A stretch of 64,000 nucleotides of DNA from the NCBI RefSeq assembly GCF_048569485.1, contig NC_134360.1:204845692-204909691 (forward strand), written 5' to 3'. Below are positions 53,607-64,000 of the stretch, piece by piece (within the stretch, counting starts at the first letter, position 1; every line of letters starts with the position of its first letter). The notes under the pieces were generated by a model. It was not told the DNA's origin, did not search any database, and saw only the letters and a program-made list of their open reading frames with translations. The translations under genes and the position numbers were made by a program. This DNA comes from Anomaloglossus baeobatrachus (taxonomy: Eukaryota; Chordata; Amphibia; Anura; Aromobatidae).

Positions 53607-54194
53607 CTAAGGCGGGCTTTGCACGTTGCGACATCGCAAGCCGATGCTGTGATGTCACACGCGATAGTCCCCGCCCCTGTCGCACATGAGATATCTTGTG
53701 ATTCCTGGCGTAGCGAACATTATCGCTACGGCAGCTTCACATGCACTCACCTGCCCTGCCACGTCGCTCTGGCCGGCGACCCGCCTCCTTCCTAAGGGGG
53801 CGGGTCGTACAACGTCAGAGCGACGTCACACGGCAGGCGGCCAACCAAAGCGGAGGGGAAGAGATGAGCAGGATGTAAACATCCCGCCCACCTTCTTCCT
53901 TCCGTATAGCCGCCGGCGGCAGGTAAGGTGATGTTCCTCGCTCCTGCGGCTTTATACACAGCGATGTTTGCTGCTGCAGGAACGAGGAACAACATCGTAC
54001 CTGTCGCGGCAGCGTAATTTTGAAAAAGTCGGAGCCTACACCGATGATACAATAACGTCGCTTTTGCGCTTGTTAATCGTATCATCTAGGATTTACACAC
54101 TACGATGTCGAAAGTGACGCCGGATGTGCATCACTTTCGATTTGACCCCACCGACATCGCACGTGTGATGTTGCAACGTGCAAAGCCGCCTTTA
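53607..54194. repeat. Foldback repeat, CTTTACACG family, copy 3
   Basis: Left CTAAGGCGGGCTTTGCACGT and right (minus strand) TAAAGGCGGCTTTGCACGTT. The arms continue with GTTGCGACATCGC against GATGTTGCAACG, around a GC-rich centre with AACGTCAGAGCGACGTCAC. It lies 166 bp outside the hAT element. Best preserved of the three copies. Confidence 0.85.
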
Positions 54195-54348
54195 CGATGT
54201 ATGTGAATCTGAGTAATCATAAAAAAAAAGTAATCATATCATCTAAAATAAGAAAGGAACAAAATCTCAATATTCTAGCGATTGGTAGAATTGGCACTAC
54301 ATAGCGGACTATTTTTATAACGGTGCACCGTAAGGCAGTAAGATACTT

Positions 54349-54820
54349 ACATAAGTGAGTGACATTATGTATATGGGGAGATTGAATCGCTGTGATCGCG
54401 CATGCACCATGAGCGTTTATGATTTACTGTATATTCAGGAAAAGCCTGAGGAGAAACTACACCCAAAAAAGGTCCTATACACTATTACTGTAAGTTACAC
54501 AAATTGCACCTTGTGCATTAATCTTTCTCTCTCACGGCGCATGTGCACTGTTTGGATAGCGCATGCACTGCTAGCACTTATGACTAAACACCCACTGCTG
54601 AAAGGCCTGAGCAGGAGAAACTACACCCCTACATGGTGGACTAGTGGTGTAAGAAGGGTCCTATAAACTATTAACGTAAGTTACACAAATGACACCATGT
54701 ATATGAAGCTTTCTCTCTCATGATACATGTGCACTCTTTGGGCAGCGCATGCACTGCGAGCACTTATCACTGAACATCCACTGGTGAAAGGCCTGACCAG
54801 GAGAAACGCACATGCATGAT
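54349..54820 (+). repeat. Tandem repeat, about 186-bp period, 2.5 copies
   Basis: GTCCTATANACTATTANNGTAAGTTACACAAAT recurs (TAAGTTACAC at 54491 and 54677), as do AAAGGCCTGANCAGGAGAAAC (about 54600 and 54787, with a diverged copy near 54440) and AGCGCATGCACTGC. Unit identity is perhaps 80-85%. Confidence 0.75.
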
Positions 54821-54984
54821 ATAAGGCATGTCACCAGAAGAGGGGACCCAAGGTAACATGACCTGTAGCAAGAACCAGAATCCATAAGGATACAGTTCAG
54901 AAAGCATATTACAGAGATTAAAAAAAAAAAAAAAAAATTTTGTGTATCCAATATATAAAACTGAGTGTATCTGTATATATCGAA

Positions 54985-56549
54985 TTTTTCAACCTTTCCC
55001 ACATTTCAGGCTTCAAAACTAAAGATAAAAATTTTACATTTCATAGTCAAGAATCAACAAGTGGGACACAATTGTGAATGTGAACGATATTTATTGCTTA
55101 TTTGAAATTTTTATAAAAAAATGAAAATTGGGGCGTGCAATATTATTTGGCCCCTTTAAGTTAATACTTTATAGCGCCACCTTTTGCTGTGATTACAGCT
55201 GCAGTCGCTTGGGGTATGTGTCTATCAGTTTTGCACATTGAGAGACTGAAATTCCTGCCCATTCTTCCTTTTCAAACAGCTGGAGCTGAGTGAGGTTGGA
55301 TGGAGAATGTTTGTGAACAGCAGTTTTCAGCTCTTTCCACAGATTCTCGATTGGATTCAGGTCTGGACTGTGACTTGGCCATTCTAACACCTGGGTACGT
55401 TTATTTGTGAACCATTCCATTGTAGATTTTGCTTTATGTCTTGTTGGAAGACAAATCTCCGTCCCAGTCTCAGGTCTTTTGAAGACTTGAACAGGTTTTC
55501 TTCAAGAATGGTCCGGTATTTGGCTCCATCCATCTCCCCATCAATTTTAACCATCTTCCCTGTCCCTGCTGAAGAAAAAAAGGCCCAAATCATGATGCTG
55601 CCACCACCATGTTTGACAGTGGGGATGGTGTGTTCAGGGTGATGAACTGTGTTGCTTTTACGCCAAACATATCGTTTGGCATTGTGCCCAAAAAGTTTGA
55701 TTTTGGTTTCATCTGACCAGAGCACCTTCTTCCACATGTTTGGCGAGTCTCCCAGGTGGCTTGTGGCAAACTTTAAACAACACTTTTTATGGATATCTTT
55801 GAGAAATGGCTTTCTTCTTGACACTCTTCCTTAAAGGCCAGATTTGTGCAGTGTAAGACTGATTGTTGCCCTATGGACAGACTCTCCCACCTCAGCTGTA
55901 GATCTCTGCAGTTCATACAGAGTGATCATGGGCCTCTTGGCTGCATCTTTGATCAGTCTTCTCCTTGTTTAAGATGAAAGTTTGGATGGACGGCCGGGTC
56001 TTGGTAGATTTGCAGTGGTATGATACTCCTTCCATTTCACTATGATCGCTTGCACAGTGCTTCTTGGGATGTTTAAAGTTGTGGAAATCTTTTTGCAACC
56101 AAATCCGGCTTTAAACTTCTCCACAACAGTATCACTGACCTGCCTGTTGTGTTCCTTGGTCTTCATGAATGATGCTCTCTGTGCTTTAAACAGAACACTC
56201 AGACTATCACAGAGCAGGTGTATTTATTGTATTTAGACTTGATTACACACAGGTGGCTTATATTTATCATCAGTCATTTAGGACAACATTGGATCATTCA
56301 GAGATCCTTAATGAACTTCTGGAGTGAGTTTGCTGCACTGAAAGTAAAGGGGATGAATAATATTGCACACCCCAATTTTCAGTTTATTTTTTACAAAAAT
56401 TTAAAATAAGCAATATATATCCTTCACCTGTGTCCCACTTGTTGTGGATTCTTCACCATAAAATTTAAATTTAATATCTTTATGCTTGAAGCCTGAAATG
56501 TGGGAAAAGGTAGAAAAATTCAAGGGGGCCGAATACTTTCGCAAGGCAC

Positions 56550-56551
<2 letters not shown>
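54985..56551 (-). mobile_element. Decayed Tc1-type transposon with long terminal repeats
   Basis: The right end, read on the minus strand, starts CAGTGCCTTGCGAAAGTATT. About 210 bp from it match the left end in inverted orientation (CCCACATTTCAGGCTTCAA, AAGTGGGACACA, CAATATTATT). The left copy lacks its outermost 25 bases or so. A (TA)n tract adjoins the right end. The transposase inside is broken. Confidence 0.85.
55193..56166 (-). pseudogene. Broken Tc1 transposase
   Basis: Three consecutive pieces on the minus strand. 56166-55969 is the N-terminal helix-turn-helix (MKTKEHNRQVSD, IPRSTVQAIIVKWK, PRPGRP). 55824-55384 has the first catalytic Asp (LWSDETKI), HGGGSIMIWAFFS and the second Asp (VFQQD). 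55420-55193 has [12 protein letters not shown] with the catalytic Glu. Frame breaks lie between about 55969 and 55824, and near 55430, where the sequence after QQD has lost several bases. The motifs are still clear, so decay is moderate. It is a different Tc1 lineage from the intact copy at 19955-20986. Confidence 0.9.
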
Positions 56552-56554
<3 letters not shown>

Positions 56555-56624
<70 letters not shown>

Positions 56625-56650
56625 TGTATATATATATGTGTGTGTGTGTG
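56555..56650. repeat. (TA)n-(GT)n microsatellite
   Basis: About 60 bp of TA next to the right end of the decayed Tc1 element, then a short TATATGTGTGTG tract. Confidence 0.95.
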
Positions 56651-56654
56651 GCGC

Positions 56655-57720
56655 AACAGGGTACTACATCCAACCCCGGATTCCTGGAAGACCAGTGCTG
56701 GTAACTAACACAACACACACGCACAGATCTACGCCATTTTCCCCAGACAAAGGTTACAGGCTAGAGATGGACCTGACGGGTGGTCATCTATAGGCTGGGA
56801 TGCATCCAACACACTAGTCAGAAACCTGGGAGGAGGAGGGGCTAGTCAGTGGAGTGGATGGATGACGGACATCTTGTCAGTTGAATAGTGAAAAGACAGA
56901 CGTGCTGACGGAAAGTGTGAAGTGACTACTGAGTAAAAAGGAGTATGGTTGCCAGGGAGGAGTACAGTGACTGGACCGAGCATTGACGGGGTACAGAGTC
57001 CTAGTTCAGGAAGATGCTTCAGGCTCACCTGATGACAATCTGCCTGGTGAGGAGACCATCAAGGACCTCACCGACGTTAGTGCCCAGGGCACAGCAGCAG
57101 AGAGGGAACCTGGGAACAGGGAAAGAGGTCCGACCCAAGAGAGGTTCAACCTGCCTGCCGTACGGGCCAGGACAGAAACAAAAGGAAGGGGACCCCAAAA
57201 ACACTCCAAGCCACAGGGACCCACCAACTACCACAGGGTGCATGGAAGTAAAGCTCACCAGTTCACTACACCGGAACAAAGGGAATACGGGATTGGTAAA
57301 GAACAGCACAAACCGGGAAGCAGCAACTCCAAACCAGTGAGTAAAGCACAAGTTAAACCGCAGCCCCTGTGTTGTCTGAATTCCTCCTACACATCTGCAC
57401 CAATATACTACAACCACCATCATCCTCCCCTGGGGCCTAGCTCTACTTGTGGAGAGTCATCACACCTAAGCTGCCCAATACCACCAGCCCCAGCAGAGAG
57501 AGACTTTGCAGCGGCGGCTTCTCCCATATAGCCGCATACCACAAGTGGCGTCACGAAAAAAGGCTTTATTTTATTTTTCCCTTGTACAAAACCCCTTTTA
57601 AGCGACCCCCAGGGTCACGAAACCGGTCAACGGCCACCCAGTGAAATATCCCAGTAATATACCGCCCGGGACAGAGTACCCCAAAGCCCTGGGGTGCGTC
57701 ATATGTCCGCTAAATCACAC
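56655..57720. repeat. Unclassified interspersed repeat, LTR-like in composition
   Basis: GC-rich block unlike the surrounding AT-rich intron. It contains CACAAGTGGCGTCACGAA, CGACCCCCAGGGTCACGA and TATACCGCCCGGGACAGAG, words I associate with abundant frog repeats of LTR type. Open frames of 182 and 132 aa cross it on opposite strands but show no known domain. Ends and family were not resolved. Confidence 0.4.
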
Positions 57721-57954
57721 ACAATCACAATCACGAAATTTTGCAGAGACCCCTCTTGTGACTCGGGGAATCTCATAGACTATGTTTTTGAGGGAAAAAT
57801 TTAACCCTGTGCTTTAGTTATTCACCAAAAAACCTACTTACATTAAGGTCAATGGAGCTGGGAACTACAGGCTATTAATAGGAGCTGTGATTGTTGCTAT
57901 AGGCAACAAAGGACATTCTCAGTATAAGAAGCTTATGTGTGAGGTAATATCGGT

Positions 57955-58425
57955 AGAGACAGAGCAGAGACAGAAAGAGACACAGACAAACACAGAAAGA
58001 GAGACACACATACACACACAGAGAAACAGATAGAGACAGACAGAGAGAGACACACACAGAGACAGATTGTGTGTGTGTGTGTGTGTCAGTCTCTGTGTGT
58101 GTGTCTCTATCCGTCTCTGTGTGTGTGTGTGTCTCTGTCTGTCTGTCTCTGTGTGTGTTTCTCTGAGACAGACAGAGAGACAGAGACACACACAGAGACA
58201 GATAGACACATATACACACAGAGAGAGACACACACAGAGATAGAGAGAGACACACACACAGAGAGACACACACAGAGAGACACACACAGAGAGACACACA
58301 GAGACAGACAGAGAGAGAGACACACACACAGAGACAGTCAGACAGAGAGACAGACAGACACAGACAGACAGAGAGACAGACAGACAGACAGACAGAGACA
58401 GACAAACAGAGTGGGAGAGTGACAG
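57955..58425. repeat. Microsatellite block (GACA/GAGACA/CACA)n
   Basis: About 470 bp of purine-rich ACAGAGAC, GACAGACAG and CACACACAGAG units, with an inner switch to the complementary strand (GTGTGTCTCTGTCTG) at about 58065-58165. The switch makes parts of it self-complementary. Long frames on both strands are repeat shadows. Confidence 0.95.
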
Positions 58426-59094
58426 TTACTATCCCAAGCAATGCCGGGTACTACAGAAAGTTATATAAAAAAAATTGCCTAGGATAAACCTCTGCAGAGT
58501 TTGCATTAACAGTTTTACTAAACAGAACATGAATACTTGATGGGACGGGAATCAACATTTGTGCATAAGACCATATTGTTAATATTTTGTCTGTGAAAAG
58601 ATATTGTAACAATAAGAATAATAATGAATGCTCTTTGTTTCCTCGGTACAGGGATATGTCAGCTCCGGTGGTCTACATGGCGCCTGGTCTTTTGAAGATA
58701 AACTCAACAAGAGAAAATAAAAAGTGTCTCCTTTGACAAGATGATGTTATAATAACCAGCCAGGCAAGTCCTTATCTTCCAGACACACACTTTATGTCGA
58801 CGCCGAATGGGCACACTGATACCCCAACCTTCTATTCAAACAGATGACAAATTTGGATCTGAATTAGGGCATTGAGAACGGACAGCTTCCCCCCCCCCCC
58901 CCAAAAAAAATTTAAAAAAATGCTCCAAACTTTATTTCAGTGGACAGAAAAACCAAGGTAAAGAATAGAATAGTTTAGTAAAAATTGATGGTTAATTGTG
59001 GTCTAGATTGTGGGTTAATGAGCATTCCCTAAATCCGCTGACTTTAGCTATTACACAGCTGTTAGGTAAAAGAAACTATTTGATTTTTGCACCC
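58426..59094. other. Intron sequence, nothing recognised
   Basis: No repeat family or exon was identified. A short C10 then A8 run lies near 58890-58910. Confidence 0.4.
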
Positions 59095-59454
59095 TTAAAG
59101 GGAATTTGTCAACAGGTTTTTGCTCCCCCATCTGAGAGCAGCATAATGTAGAGACAGAGACCCGGATTACAGCTATGTGTCACTTACTGAGCGGTTTGCT
59201 GTCATTTTGATAAAATCAATGTTTTCTCTGCTCCAGATCTAGCAGTTATACAAAGCTCATGAATATGATGGACTACCTGCAGCACGCCAAGTAGTCCTGT
59301 AATGATAATCTACTGCTAATTAAACAGTGAATTTACACTGAAAACTACACTTATCAGCCCAGTAAGTTACACATCGCTGGAATCAGGGTGTCTGTCTCTA
59401 CATTATGTAGCTCTCAGATTAGGTGGTAAAAACCTAGTGACAGATTCCCTTTAA
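59095..59454. repeat. TTAA-bounded foldback element (360 bp)
   Basis: TTAAAGGGAATTTGTCAACAG at the left and, inverted, TTAAAGGGAATCTGTCACTAG at the right. The arms match through CTGAGAGCAGCATAATGTAGA against TCTACATTATGTAGCTCTCAG and GTGTCACTTACTG against CAGTAAGTTACAC. Same end motif as 40969-41723. Non-coding. Confidence 0.85.
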
Positions 59455-59739
59455 CCATTACCATACTGCTTTGCAAAACCCTTCTAAAACTTTTCTTGTA
59501 TAAACAGCATTTTATCACGGTGTATACAATTAAAATTCTAATGGTGTGTGAATTAAATCTCAACAGGGTCATATAGGCAGTGCCAATCAGATGAAGAGAT
59601 GAAAAGTTATGCAGCTACATCACTGGTAGACATAGACAGAAAAGGGTCCCTGTGCAAGATCAACATTTGGGTCCTTTGCATCTCAAGAGCTCATCAAAAT
59701 GCACAATTTCACCTGCTTTGGCGATAGAAACAGGCCCCC

Positions 59740-60160
59740 CAACTTCTTATGTATGGCGCTGTCCCTTATTGTATAGTGTCCTCTCTTGTTATGTATAGTA
59801 CCAGCTCTTTTATAGCATATTCTCATTATTTTTGTTATTCACAACGCCCTCTGTTACTTAATCCTCTCTTGTTAGATATAAAGTGACTGCTGATGGAGCA
59901 GCATCTGACCAAAAGACCAGTCAATCAGCTTCTTTATTAAAAATGAGTCTTACCATGTTCCATCAGTAGCCATGACATTTTATATCTAACAAGCAAATAC
60001 ACTATGAAATAAACACAGAGTGCTATAAATAACAAAAATGTCAAGAGAATCCACTCTTTTTCAGATATTTACGAAGCCTCTTTTTTAGCCTCTGATGTGT
60101 TTTGGGAGAGCGTTCTGGACGTCAATCAAGATCAGACTATTGTCCAAAAATGAATCCAAT
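59740..60160. repeat. Direct duplication, copy 1
   Basis: From GGCGCTGTCCCTTATT to AGACTATTGTCCAAAAATG it matches 61345-61990, which contains extra sequence. The unit has an inner foldback: TTGTTAGATATAAAGTGACTG against TGACATTTTATATCTAACAAG, and CATTATTTTTGTTATTCACA against TATAAATAACAAAAATGTC. Confidence 0.85.
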
Positions 60161-61340
60161 AGCTCTTTATTTGCATGGCCAGTATGGAGGCTTGCACATT
60201 AACGTCTATGGAATATCAAACACCAAATAGGGGCAAGCTTGGATGTAGTTTCCACTATGAGTTACCATATAGTGCCCAAATGACATAATATAATCCCATA
60301 TAGTTGCCTACAAAATGTTTTACATGAAATAAACTAAGGATTTAACAACATCCAGGGATGATTTGAGTGCAATATTCTGGGTCAGGATCAGGGGTGCCAA
60401 GTAAGGACCTCTGCAGTTGTAGCAGGTGACGCGCTCAGTGCCTGTCCCTATACGAGTAATTATTGCAGCAGATACTATAACTGGATATACAGGGGGAAGT
60501 GGGGGGACAATTAGCCTTTTAAAATCCAACAAAATTATCCTGTCTCATACATTATTGAAAATTCTAAATTAATGTCACATTAAAGAGAAGGAACGCGTAG
60601 GTCTAGAAGATCAAATATAAAAAATGCCTTATGAGAAATGAAATGTCGCTTTAGTATATAAATGACACCAACGTCTTAAATCTATTAACCCGGGATCACA
60701 AAATGGCAAGAGGCAACAGGGAAGAGAACACCGTCCCGAGGACTGCAAGGGATGAGGATTGTCGGAAATTCCGAATGTTTGTAAACACAGTTTTGTGCCC
60801 TTCACGACTTCAAGGGCACAAAATAATGAAGACTGCAGCATGGGGCACAGGTAATGTTTTATTAGGACATAGGAAATATTAAGTTTGAAAAACATTTAGA
60901 ATACTTTTGGCATAATATGTGCCATGCCAGATTTTAGAAATAATGTTCCATAAGCTCAATGCAAGGCTTGGGTGGAGGGAATTGAGGAGGGCGAGGTGTA
61001 GAGGTAGTGTTCTAAAGCAGGAGGAAGAAAAGCCAAAGGAGACTGTATCCAAAGCACTGGAAGCTGATAAATGATCCTGGGAAGGGGTTTCACCGCAACT
61101 CTGACTTGAAAATGCAAAATTGTGCTTTATTGTATAGACATCTGCTGGACAGTATAAGGTGCAGGGGTTTGTGACATCAAGGTGACGTTTTGACCCTCAT
61201 GGGTCTTGTTCACAATATTGCTTAATGGTGCTGGAGTACAGAGCGCTCCTGTGCCTGTGTCCAGCTTGTCCTTAATTATATAGTTTCTCCTTTCTTTACT
61301 ATGTATAACACTGTCCCTTATTAGCATCCTCGCTAGTTAT
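60161..61340. other. Intron sequence, nothing recognised
   Basis: No exon, RNA gene or known repeat was found. Short frames here have no domain. Confidence 0.4.
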
Positions 61341-61344
61341 GTAT

Positions 61345-61693
61345 AGCGCTGTCCCTTATTATATAGTGTCCTCTCTTGTTATGTATAACACCAGCTCTTA
61401 AAAAGCATATTCTCATTATTTTTGTTATTCACAACGCCCTCTGTTACTTAATCCTCTCTTGTTAGATATAAAATGACTGCTGATGGAGCAGCATCTGACC
61501 ACAAGACCAGTCCATCAGCTTCTCTGTTAAAAAATAAAAGCCTTACCATGTTCCATCAGTAGCCATGTCATTTAATATCTAACAAGCGAGCACACTATGA
61601 AAGAAGGACAGAGCGCTATAAATAACAAAAATGACAAGAGAATCCAATATGTTAGGGACAGCATTGTATATAAAAACAGAGGGTGCTATGTAC

Positions 61694-61768
<75 letters not shown>

Positions 61769-61990
61769 TTTATACCTAGATATTATCACCATAGAAAGAG
61801 GGGGGGTCCAACCACAGTTTCTTGCACAGGGCCCCAAACTGTCAGTGTCTGCCCCTGTACTTATCCTTTGAATGGGCTGAACCAACTCTTTTTCAGGTGT
61901 TTGGGAAGTCTCTTTTTTTAGCCTCTGATGTATTTTGGGAGAGTGTTCTGGACGTCAATAAAGACCAAACTAATATGTCCAAAAATGGAT
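61345..61990. repeat. Direct duplication, copy 2, with a (TA)n insertion
   Basis: Matches 59740-60160 at roughly 90%. It carries about 240 bp more in the middle, including a (TA)n tract at 61700-61758 and the segment with ACAGGGCCCCAAACTGTC. The match resumes at CTTTTTCAGGTGTTTGGGAA and ends at TATGTCCAAAAATGG. Confidence 0.85.
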
Positions 61991-62254
61991 CCCATTTTCA
62001 TGCTCTGTAACAATGCACTGTATTTCAGCGAGTGGCTCTTCTTTAACAGCTTTCTGACATCACTATAGGTGCAGGAACCTCCTTATCGCTTCCCAGCAAT
62101 GCACTACACATGCATTTTTACAAAATGATTAAACGCTCTAAACTGATGGCCACCTCTTTACAATGCCTATATGCATTTTGACAAATGTAGAGAGTAGCTA
62201 TTAAAACATAAACCTGCGCAGGACCTCAATGCTGGCTAGTCTGAATGACATAGG

Positions 62255-62511
62255 ACGCGTCCTGCACTCAGGCTTCAGAAGAAGGAGGACAAAGATGGCA
62301 GAAAGAGGAGGCGCCGCTACTGGAGAACGGAGACACCCATCCAACTGGTCTGCACCACCCCACTCCTTAGGTGAGTATTATAAAGTCATTTTTAAGTTCT
62401 ACACAGCGGCCTGGGCTCTTATATACAACATGTTAGAGTGCTGTATATAAGAGCCCACTGGTGGTGCCACATCTTATAAAATCGCCAAATCTGGTGACAG
62501 GTTCCCTTTAA
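62255..62511. repeat. Partial TTAA-type foldback element
   Basis: Right end, read on the minus strand: TTAAAGGGAACCTGTCACCAG, the family end motif. A central palindrome, GGGCTCTTATATACAAC against GTATATAAGAGCCC, lies at 62411-62455. A matching left TTAA end was not found. Confidence 0.65.
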
Positions 62512-63038
62512 TGTTTTTATAAATAGGATTTTCTTACATGCATCTGTTGCAGTATGAACACATGTTTTCTATTGCGACCATTAGAAAGAACAAAATAAAC
62601 AAACCATAATAAATATATATATATATATACTAAATAGAAAATCTTCTACCAAACAGAACTTGAGTGGATTGATTTGCACACCGCAGAGCACAGTATGAAA
62701 ATAGACTTTTTATATGTTCATTTGCGTGAAATAAATGACTTTGTGTGCATCAGTGGATTTAGCAGTTAAGGTCGAGTTACCTTTACTCTTCTTTTGGTGC
62801 TTTAAAAGCCATGTTAGTGCCCATAAATAATCTATTCTGAGAGCAAATGAGGACAAGTCTCAGCTTATTCTAAGCTGTCTAGAAGACAGATCCAAGGAAG
62901 CCCAAGAGTGACTTTGTGTTTGGCGACAGCCTCATGCACTGGGACTGAGCAACCACAGAGCAGTTTTTGTTTATCTCATGTTTAACAAACTGATGATGAT
63001 TTATTTTATAAACAAAGAAGAATAATTTTATATATAAA
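62512..63038. other. Intron sequence, nothing recognised
   Basis: AT-rich sequence with a short TA tract at 62613-62630. No feature was recognised. Confidence 0.4.
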
Positions 63039-64000
63039 TGTTACGGGGGGCTGTCTGATAATAAAACCTAAAGGAATATCAGACAGTCAGGGTCCACCGT
63101 GCAAAGACTCTGCTGCAGACTACGGCAGAGGATAAAGGGTATATAAGTGTGCCACTGTAAATAATAATAGCACAAGTGCAGAGTGCAATACCTCTGTTAA
63201 ACCCACAGAGGAATATAATTAGAAAATAAAGCAATTCCTCCCTTACTTGGAGGGTGTGTAGAATGATCTCTGTTAATGATCACAGAGACAAAATCAGTGA
63301 GTGTGAAATGGCACCTACCTAGATCCGTTCCTCTAGTGGTGCCAGGAGACGGACAGCAGCGTAAGCCGCACAAAGCTCCTACCTGCGTTCGCTCCACTAG
63401 TGTGCGAGGACACGAACCACTAGATATGGCACCTGCCTAGGTCCGCTCTTCTAGTGGTGCAAAAGAGACGGACAGCAGCATAAGCCGCACAAAGCTCCTA
63501 CCTCTGTTCCCTCCCCTAGTGTGCGAGGATACGAACAACTGCCAGACGCAGTAAAAGGAACGTTACCCTAGCGGCAACGTCCACCTACGAGTACAATCAC
63601 AAGGCCCAGCCGGACCATGTGCCTCAGGCACTTGCCTATGTCCGCTCCACTAAGAGGTAAGGATACGGACTGCAGCCGAAGCTGTAAGGTATAAGAACGC
63701 TACCCTGCCGGTAGCGCTCACCTAACATAGACAGAGAGATGCCTAGAGGAATGTGCACAGAGCGTCTACTCTCATGCATGAACCAAGAGGACTGAGCGCC
63801 GGGCGGCGTGCGTCAGGATCTTATATAGACTCTGTGCCCAAGATGGAGGACACCAGAGCCAATCCGCTGCCAGAATGACAGCAATGACGTCATGCTGGCC
63901 TATCACCGAGCAAAGCGTCACAAGCACATGACCAGCAACCAATCGGCATAGAAGGTGTCAGAGACATGTGACCATGTGTCACAAGCACATGACCAGCGGC
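63039..64000. mobile_element. LTR-like repeat, cut by the window edge
   Basis: Starts TGTTACGGGGGGCTGTCTG after an AT-rich stretch, a plausible LTR start with an abrupt change to GC-rich sequence. Inside are tandem-like blocks: a unit with CACCTACCTAGATCCGTTCC, TCTAGTGGTGC and GACGGACAGCAGCGTAAGCC recurs at about 63310 and 63427 (117-bp period), with a weaker third copy near 63630. Two CACAAGCACATGACCAGC words lie near the end. No coding frame and no right end, so the family is not assigned. Confidence 0.45.

Noticed and set aside
56983-57531. 182-aa open frame as a host gene
   Set aside because: No domain, overlapping frames on the other strand, and surrounding words typical of a dispersed repeat.
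40044-64000. Upstream RAB3 exons (P-loop GNSSVGKTS, switch I)
   Set aside because: I searched the minus-strand frames for NFDYMFK, GNSSVGKTS and FVSTVGIDFK and found nothing. These exons must be outside the window.

Overview
This is vertebrate nuclear DNA, most likely from a frog or toad. It has host exons split by very long introns, several Tc1/mariner elements, a hAT element, LTR retrotransposons, many palindromic (foldback) repeats bounded by TTAA, and long (TA)n tracts. The frog assignment rests on the repeat types I recognise and could not be tested here.

The only host gene I can support is a RAB3-family small GTPase on the minus strand. Its last three coding exons lie at 40043-39925, 37947-37823 and 17743-17556. 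Splice sites are clean, exon lengths are 119 and 125 bp for the two internal exons, and a -CSC prenylation tail ends the protein. The N-terminal exon(s) with the P-loop are not in the window, so the intron upstream of the 119-bp exon exceeds 23.9 kb and the last intron spans about 20 kb. The C-terminal tail looks most like RAB3B. Everything below about 17.1 kb is 3' flank of this gene.

Layout. 178-1199: a solo LTR with a 5-bp target duplication. 2342-14948: a TTAA-bounded foldback repeat with inverted arms of about 0.6 kb, a 640-bp pyrimidine tract and, in its loop, a whole-looking 7.9-kb LTR retrotransposon (element A, 5189-13063, minus strand) whose LTRs differ by one base by eye. 17.9-21.4 kb: a (TA)n region hit by three Tc1/mariner insertions, one with a complete 343-aa transposase. 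22812-29887: a second, older and broken LTR element (element B) of the same lineage as the solo LTR. 29.9-37.5 kb: foldback and hAT-like repeats in the last intron. 42202-53440: an 11.2-kb hAT transposon with perfect 8-bp target duplications. It carries three different tandem arrays, including a 3.5-kb array of 599-bp units that switches orientation. 53.6-64 kb: more foldback repeats, a decayed Tc1, tandem repeats, a direct duplication, and an LTR-like repeat running off the right edge.

The most interesting material is in the mobile elements. Elements A and B both have integrase before reverse transcriptase, the order known for Gmr1-like Ty3/Gypsy elements, and their Gag carries a segment that reads like the SCAN domain of vertebrate zinc-finger proteins. 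The hAT element has grown a higher-order tandem array from the 3' end of its own transposase gene and hosts the near-identical 599-bp array, for which I know no described family.
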